Shown here: positions 31,585 to 34,533 of the stretch, piece by piece | Numbering within the stretch: position 1 is the first letter of the stretch | Layout of the letters: each line of letters opens with the position of its first letter | NCBI RefSeq assembly: GCF_016862095.1 | Contig: NZ_BOMH01000069.1 | Coordinates: 1 to 34,533 of the forward strand | Reading direction: 5' to 3' | From: Actinoplanes cyaneus | Lineage (GTDB): Bacteria; Actinomycetota; Actinomycetes; Mycobacteriales; Micromonosporaceae | Length of the DNA stretch: 34,533 bases | The notes under the pieces: generated by a model | What the model saw: the letters and a program-made list of their open reading frames with translations, nothing else | What the model was told of the DNA's origin: nothing | Database searches by the model: none | Translations under genes and position numbers: made by a program

Positions 31585-31616
31585 CGAGGGCCGGCCCCGA
31601 TCGGGGCCGGCCCTCG
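31585..31616. terminator. 32-bp perfect palindrome, likely terminator
   Basis: CGAGGGCCGGCCCCGA is followed directly by its exact complement, so the stem has no mismatch and a minimal GATC turn. On the plus strand CTGTTTT comes a few bases later. It probably ends the STAS transcript and shields the convergent toxin gene. Confidence 0.8.
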
Positions 31617-31760
31617 CCTGCACTGTTTTCGCGCCGGAGCATACGAGAGGCGGCAGCAGCCTCACGCAGGGGCACCCTCTAGTCACGGCGCGCGTGCTCA
31701 CGGCGTACGGCCGAATGCCTTTGATCTTGACCCGCTGAGCCGACATCAACCTTGGTGACC

Positions 31761-32132
31761 CTACGAAGATCGGCCGCCTCGCAGGTTCAAATGCAGGATC
31801 AGGGCGTCACGAAGTGGCTCATGCAGAGCTGCGGGAAGCCGCCCGAGCCGTCGGCTGATGCGTGTCACGTCGATAGCCCGGACCTGTTCGACCTGGATCT
31901 TGGATTCGCTGGAGAGGCCGGTCCCGAGCTGGTCGGCGGCGATCAGCACCTGGAACGGATAGAGCTTTCTGACGTTCGAGGTGATCGGCGCAACGGTGAT
32001 GACACCGCGGCCGAATCGCTCCGCGGCGAGATTGGCGCCGTCGTTGCTGACGATGACCGCCGGCCTGACCTTGTTTGCCTCACTTCGGGTGGCAGGGTTC
32101 AGATCGACCCGCACGATGTCCCCCCATCTCAC
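31761..32132 (-). CDS. MazF/PemK-type endoribonuclease toxin
   Basis: This 123-residue protein is a type II toxin of the MazF/PemK fold, an mRNA interferase. It begins VRWGDIVRVDLNPATRSEANKV (read in two parts), then RPAVIVSND with the conserved Arg-Pro of the active groove. ITVAPITSNVRKLYPFQV and SKIQVEQVRAID are further core strands. The GTG start overlaps the antitoxin stop as GTGA. A longer frame to 32192 lies inside the antitoxin gene and is not needed. Confidence 0.9.
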   Translation of the reverse strand: MRWGDIVRVDLNPATRSEANKVRPAVIVSNDGANLAAERFGRGVITVAPITSNVRKLYPFQVLIAADQLGTGLSSESKIQVEQVRAIDVTRISRRLGRLPAALHEPLRDALILHLNLRGGRSS

Positions 32133-32335
32133 GAGGGGAGGCCATCGTTGGTCGTCGCGTCCCACAGGTCTGCGTCGGCTGAGCCGTTCCACTCGGTGAA
32201 CGCCTCTGCGTATTGCTCGGCGAGCTGTCGGTCGCGAAGAAGCGCGACAGCCTCGTGAAGGGTCGCAGAACGGTTCGTGCCCTGTTCGTCGAGAAACCGG
32301 ACATCCTCATCGGGGAGGCTGACGCTTATCTTCAT
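32129..32335 (-). CDS. Ribbon-helix-helix antitoxin
   Basis: This 68-residue protein is the antitoxin for the adjacent MazF-type toxin. The N-terminal strand MKISVSLPDEDVRFLDE and the helix NRSATLHEAVALLRDR form a ribbon-helix-helix DNA-binding domain. The C-terminal part (AFTEWNGSADADLWDATTND) is acidic and probably wraps the toxin. TAGGAT ends 6 bases before the ATG, so the mRNA is probably leaderless, though AGGA could also act as a ribosome site. An inverted repeat upstream is a likely autorepressor site. Confidence 0.9.
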   Translation of the reverse strand: MKISVSLPDEDVRFLDEQGTNRSATLHEAVALLRDRQLAEQYAEAFTEWNGSADADLWDATTNDGLPS

Positions 32336-32341
32336 GCCATC

Positions 32342-32377
32342 ATCCTACCGTCGGTGGCACCAGTGTTGCTACTGGTG
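32342..32377 (-). promoter_or_regulatory. Promoter and candidate operator of the toxin-antitoxin pair
   Basis: TAGGAT (32342-32347, minus strand) is a leaderless -10 box. CACCAGT (32358-32364) is mirrored exactly by ACTGGTG (32371-32377) across 6 bases, covering the -35 region. Ribbon-helix-helix antitoxins usually repress their own operon from such a site. Confidence 0.55.
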
Positions 32378-32430
32378 GTAGGAGGCCACGGTGTGCTGGG
32401 CTAGAGAGGGTGAGACGGACGAAAGGCATT

Positions 32431-32459
32431 GAAGTCCGGACCCGTGGGGCCCGGACTTC
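32431..32459 (-). terminator. Second hairpin after tRNA-Ser(GGA)
   Basis: GAAGTCCGG (32431-32439) pairs with CCGGACTTC (32451-32459), and an inner CCC/GGG pairing is possible. On the minus strand it follows the hairpin at 32497 and may be a backup terminator. Confidence 0.6.
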
Positions 32460-32496
32460 CGCTGAATGAGACCAGAACTGAGACGGGGACAGCAAG

Positions 32497-32523
32497 AAGG
32501 CCGGACCCGCTGGGTCCGGCCTT
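32497..32523 (-). terminator. Hairpin terminator after tRNA-Ser(GGA)
   Basis: AAGGCCGGACCC and GGGTCCGGCCTT form a perfect 12-bp stem with a 3-base loop, 21 bases past the tRNA 3' end on the minus strand. No T tract longer than TTCTT follows. Confidence 0.75.
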
Positions 32524-32544
32524 GCATGTTTCCGCTGGTGAAGC

Positions 32545-32632
32545 TGGCGGAGGATACGAGATTCGAACTCGTGAGGGTGTGAACCCAACACGCTTTCCAA
32601 GCGTGCGCCCTAGGCCTCTAGGCGAATCCTCC
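32545..32632 (-). tRNA. tRNA-Ser(GGA)
   Basis: On the minus strand acceptor arms GGAGGAT and ATCCTCC pair exactly, followed by G and encoded CCA. The anticodon stem CACGC/GCGTG closes TTGGAAA, giving anticodon GGA. A long variable arm (TTGGGTTCACACCC region) marks a type II serine tRNA; the T arm has AGTTCGAAT. Confidence 0.97.
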
Positions 32633-32717
32633 GTGCGCCAGAATACATACGGCTCGGCGGGGTTCCGCACGGGAGGGGTGGGCGGACGGTCCGGGCGCCC
32701 TCCGGGTAGGCTGTCGA

Positions 32718-32810
32718 TCAGCCCCTCGTGCGGCGTCATCCTGTGAACCTCCCCAGGGCCGGAAGGCAGCAAGGATAAGCGGGCTCTGGCGGGTGCACGG
32801 GGGGTCCTTT
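32718..32810 (+). ncRNA. ffs: Small bacterial signal recognition particle RNA (4.5S)
   Basis: The conserved S-domain core is plain: GTGAACCTCCCCAGGGCCGG and then AAGGCAGCAAGG, with the GGAA tetraloop inside CCGGAAGG and the asymmetric Ffh-binding loop. Closing arms CCCCTCGTGC (from 32722) and GCACGGGGGG (to about 32804) pair with one G-U. The RNA joins Ffh in cotranslational targeting of membrane proteins. Ends are approximate. It lies 95-100 bases before dnaX, the usual actinobacterial position. Confidence 0.93.
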
Positions 32811-32904
32811 CGTTTCCCTCCCGGCATGCACTCTCCGGGGCATGTCGTTTGTTCTTGTCACACCCTCGACGGAGAATGGCGCGGTCGTTCAGGAGGTGGC
32901 AGGA

Positions 32905-34533
32905 GTGGCTCTCGCCCTCTACCGGAAGTACCGTCCTCGCACGTTCGCCGAGGTCATCGGTCAAGAGCACGTGACCGAGCCGCTGTCGCAGGCGTTGCGC
33001 AGTGGCCGGCTCAACCACGCCTATCTCTTCTCCGGGCCACGCGGCTGCGGCAAGACGTCCAGCGCGCGCATCCTGGCCCGCTCGCTCAACTGTGAGCAGG
33101 GCCCCACCCCGGAGCCGTGCGGCGTCTGTGGGTCCTGCAAGTCGCTGGCCAACGACGGCGCCGGCTCGATCGACGTGATCGAGATCGACGCGGCCAGCCA
33201 CGGTGGTGTCGACGACGCCCGTGAGCTGCGGGAGAAGGCGTTCTTCGCGCCGGCCAACAGTCGCTACAAGATCTACGTTATCGACGAGGCGCACATGGTC
33301 TCGTCGGCCGGCTTCAACGCGCTGCTCAAGCTCGTCGAGGAGCCGCCGGAATACGTGAAGTTCATCTTCGCCACCACCGAGCCCGACAAGGTGCTCGGCA
33401 CCATCCGCTCGCGGACCCATCATTACCCCTTCCGGCTGATCCCGCCCGCGACGCTGCGGCCCTACCTGCAGCAGCTCACCGAGGCCGAGGGCGTCACCGT
33501 CGATCCGGCGGTGTTCCCGCTGGTGGTCCGGGCCGGCGGCGGCAGCGCGCGGGACACGCTGTCGGTGCTCGACCAGCTGATCGCCGGCGCCGGGCCGGAA
33601 GGTGTCAGCTACGCGCGGGCGGTCGCCCTGCTCGGCGTCACCGACGTGGCCCTGATCGACGAGATGTGCGATGCCCTCGCCAACGGTGACGGCGCCGCCG
33701 CCTACCAGACCATCGACCGGGTCGCCGAGGCCGGCCACGACGCTCGCCGTTTCGCGTCCGACCTGCTGGAGCGCCTGCGCGACCTGATCGTCCTGCAGCA
33801 GGTGCCGGATGCGGTCGCCAAGGGCCTGATCGACGGCCCGGCCGACCAGCTGGAGACCATGCACGGGCAGGCCGTCCGGCTCGGCGCGGCGACCCTGTCC
33901 CGCTGCGCCGACATCGTGCACAGCGGCTTGGTCGAGATGCGCGGGACGACAGCGCCCCGCCTGCTGCTCGAGCTGATCACCGCCCGGATGCTGCTGCCCG
34001 GCGCCGACGACTCGACCGGCGCTCTGCTGCAGCGGCTGGAGCGTCTGGAGAAACAAGGACCCATTTCCGGCGTACGGGGGTTGGCGGACGCCCCGCCGGC
34101 GCCACTCGATCCCCTGCAGGTCCCGTCCGTGCCGGGTGCCTCGCCGGCGCCGGTGGAGGACGGGCCGCTCTCCGGCGGGTCGGGTGGCGGGCTCGCGGCG
34201 GCTCGGGCGGCGGCCGCGGCCGCGGCGGCTGCCCGGGGAAAGCCGGGGCCGGCTCGGCCGGTTTCGCCTGCGCCCGCTGCGGGCGCTTCTCCCGCTGGTG
34301 CGACGCCGGTCTCCGCGCAGCCGGCGGTGCCCGCGCCGGTTTCGGCTCCTGCGGTTGCGCCTGACGCCGTCGCCGCGCCTTCTGCCGCGCTCGACGCGGG
34401 CGCGGCCCCGTCCGTCGCGTCCGAGCCGGTTCCCGCGTCGCCGGTCTCTGCCGCGCCCGCGTCGGAGCCGGTCTCCGTGGCTCCGGCTGCGTCCGATTCG
34501 GGTTCCGCTGCCCCGGCTCCGGCTGCGCACGAG
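32905..34533 (+). CDS. dnaX: DNA polymerase III subunit gamma/tau, 5' part
   Basis: The first 543 residues of the clamp-loader ATPase are present and the frame is open at the window end. It begins MALALYRKYRPRTFAEVIGQ. Walker A is GPRGCGKTSS (Gly44-Ser53). The zinc module has four Cys in CEQGPTPEPCGVCGSC. Walker B is VIDEAHM, followed by the sensor region FATTEPDKV. After about residue 370 the protein turns into an Ala/Pro/Val-rich linker with few motifs, as in long actinobacterial tau forms. AGGAGG and a second AGGA precede the GTG start. The strong bias in the tail also opens a long chance frame on the other strand. Confidence 0.96.
   Translation, partial: MALALYRKYRPRTFAEVIGQEHVTEPLSQALRSGRLNHAYLFSGPRGCGKTSSARILARSLNCEQGPTPEPCGVCGSCKSLANDGAGSIDVIEIDAASHGGVDDARELREKAFFAPANSRYKIYVIDEAHMVSSAGFNALLKLVEEPPEYVKFIFATTEPDKVLGTIRSRTHHYPFRLIPPATLRPYLQQLTEAEGVTVDPAVFPLVVRAGGGSARDTLSVLDQLIAGAGPEGVSYARAVALLGVTDVALIDEMCDALANGDGAAAYQTIDRVAEAGHDARRFASDLLERLRDLIVLQQVPDAVAKGLIDGPADQLETMHGQAVRLGAATLSRCADIVHSGLVEMRGTTAPRLLLELITARMLLPGADDSTGALLQRLERLEKQGPISGVRGLADAPPAPLDPLQVPSVPGASPAPVEDGPLSGGSGGGLAAARAAAAAAAAARGKPGPARPVSPAPAAGASPAGATPVSAQPAVPAPVSAPAVAPDAVAAPSAALDAGAAPSVASEPVPASPVSAAPASEPVSVAPAASDSGSAAPAPAAHE

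Noticed and set aside
32545..32632. Integrated element at tRNA-Ser(GGA)
   Set aside because: No integrase, no duplicated tRNA 3' end and no other mobile gene was seen in the window.
32401..34530. 709-residue open frame antisense to dnaX
   Set aside because: Its translation is an Arg/Gly/Asp-rich composition artefact opposite a clear dnaX gene, tRNA and SRP RNA.

Overview
The window is dense, high-GC actinobacterial DNA. GTG and TTG starts, GGAGG-type ribosome sites next to leaderless promoters, a conservon (kinase / roadblock / DUF742 / GTPase), a DUF574 methyltransferase, a DUF664 DinB protein and the order tadA - tRNA-Ser - tRNA-Ser - small SRP RNA - dnaX all fit Actinobacteria. Family-level placement in Micromonosporaceae (Actinoplanes-like) is inference from gene content. 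I see no insertion sequence, prophage, integrase or CRISPR array. The window looks chromosomal and mostly native.

Layout. 1-2.8 kb: a DUF574 SAM methyltransferase and a soluble TPR-GGDEF diguanylate cyclase. 3.0-5.4 kb: a DHA2-type MFS exporter divergent from a TetR regulator; the regulator start lies in a duplicated 29-bp element that creates short coupled ORFs. 5.5-8.5 kb: a secreted CBM2-GH18 chitinase, then a second TetR regulator divergent from a dienelactone-hydrolase-family enzyme. 8.5-9.3 kb: repeat-rich DNA around a SnoaL-like gene, with an 18-bp-period array on each side. 9.3-13.6 kb: a polysaccharide module (membrane GT2 synthase, UDP-GlcNAc 2-epimerase, Tat-exported DUF2334 deacetylase-like protein).

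13.8-20.6 kb: an extended conservon on the minus strand. In transcription order it holds a kinase-less two-TM sensor-like protein, a 1102-residue nitrate-sensing-type histidine kinase, a roadblock protein, a DUF742 protein, a Ras-like GTPase and a proline-rich protein. The first five overlap by 4 to 23 bases. A terminator follows the last gene.

21-27.8 kb: housekeeping and hydrolytic genes: DUF885 peptidase-like protein, PHP/HhH protein, mtnA (methionine salvage), DinB protein, prephenate dehydrogenase, M23 peptidase and a small membrane protein. 28.1-34.5 kb: a tadA-associated acidic protein and tadA, deoD, tRNA-Ser(CGA), a Trp-rich 69-residue protein, a STAS protein, an RHH/MazF toxin-antitoxin pair, tRNA-Ser(GGA), the small SRP RNA and the 5' part of dnaX, which runs off the window.

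The best candidates for something little described are the extended conservon with a split sensor and a WNTPAPA-repeat tail on its kinase, the three-gene aminosugar-polymer module, the nested start-stop cassettes before the TetR gene, and the paired 18-bp arrays. Start sites were chosen by ribosome-site or -10 evidence, so several are shorter than the longest open frame.
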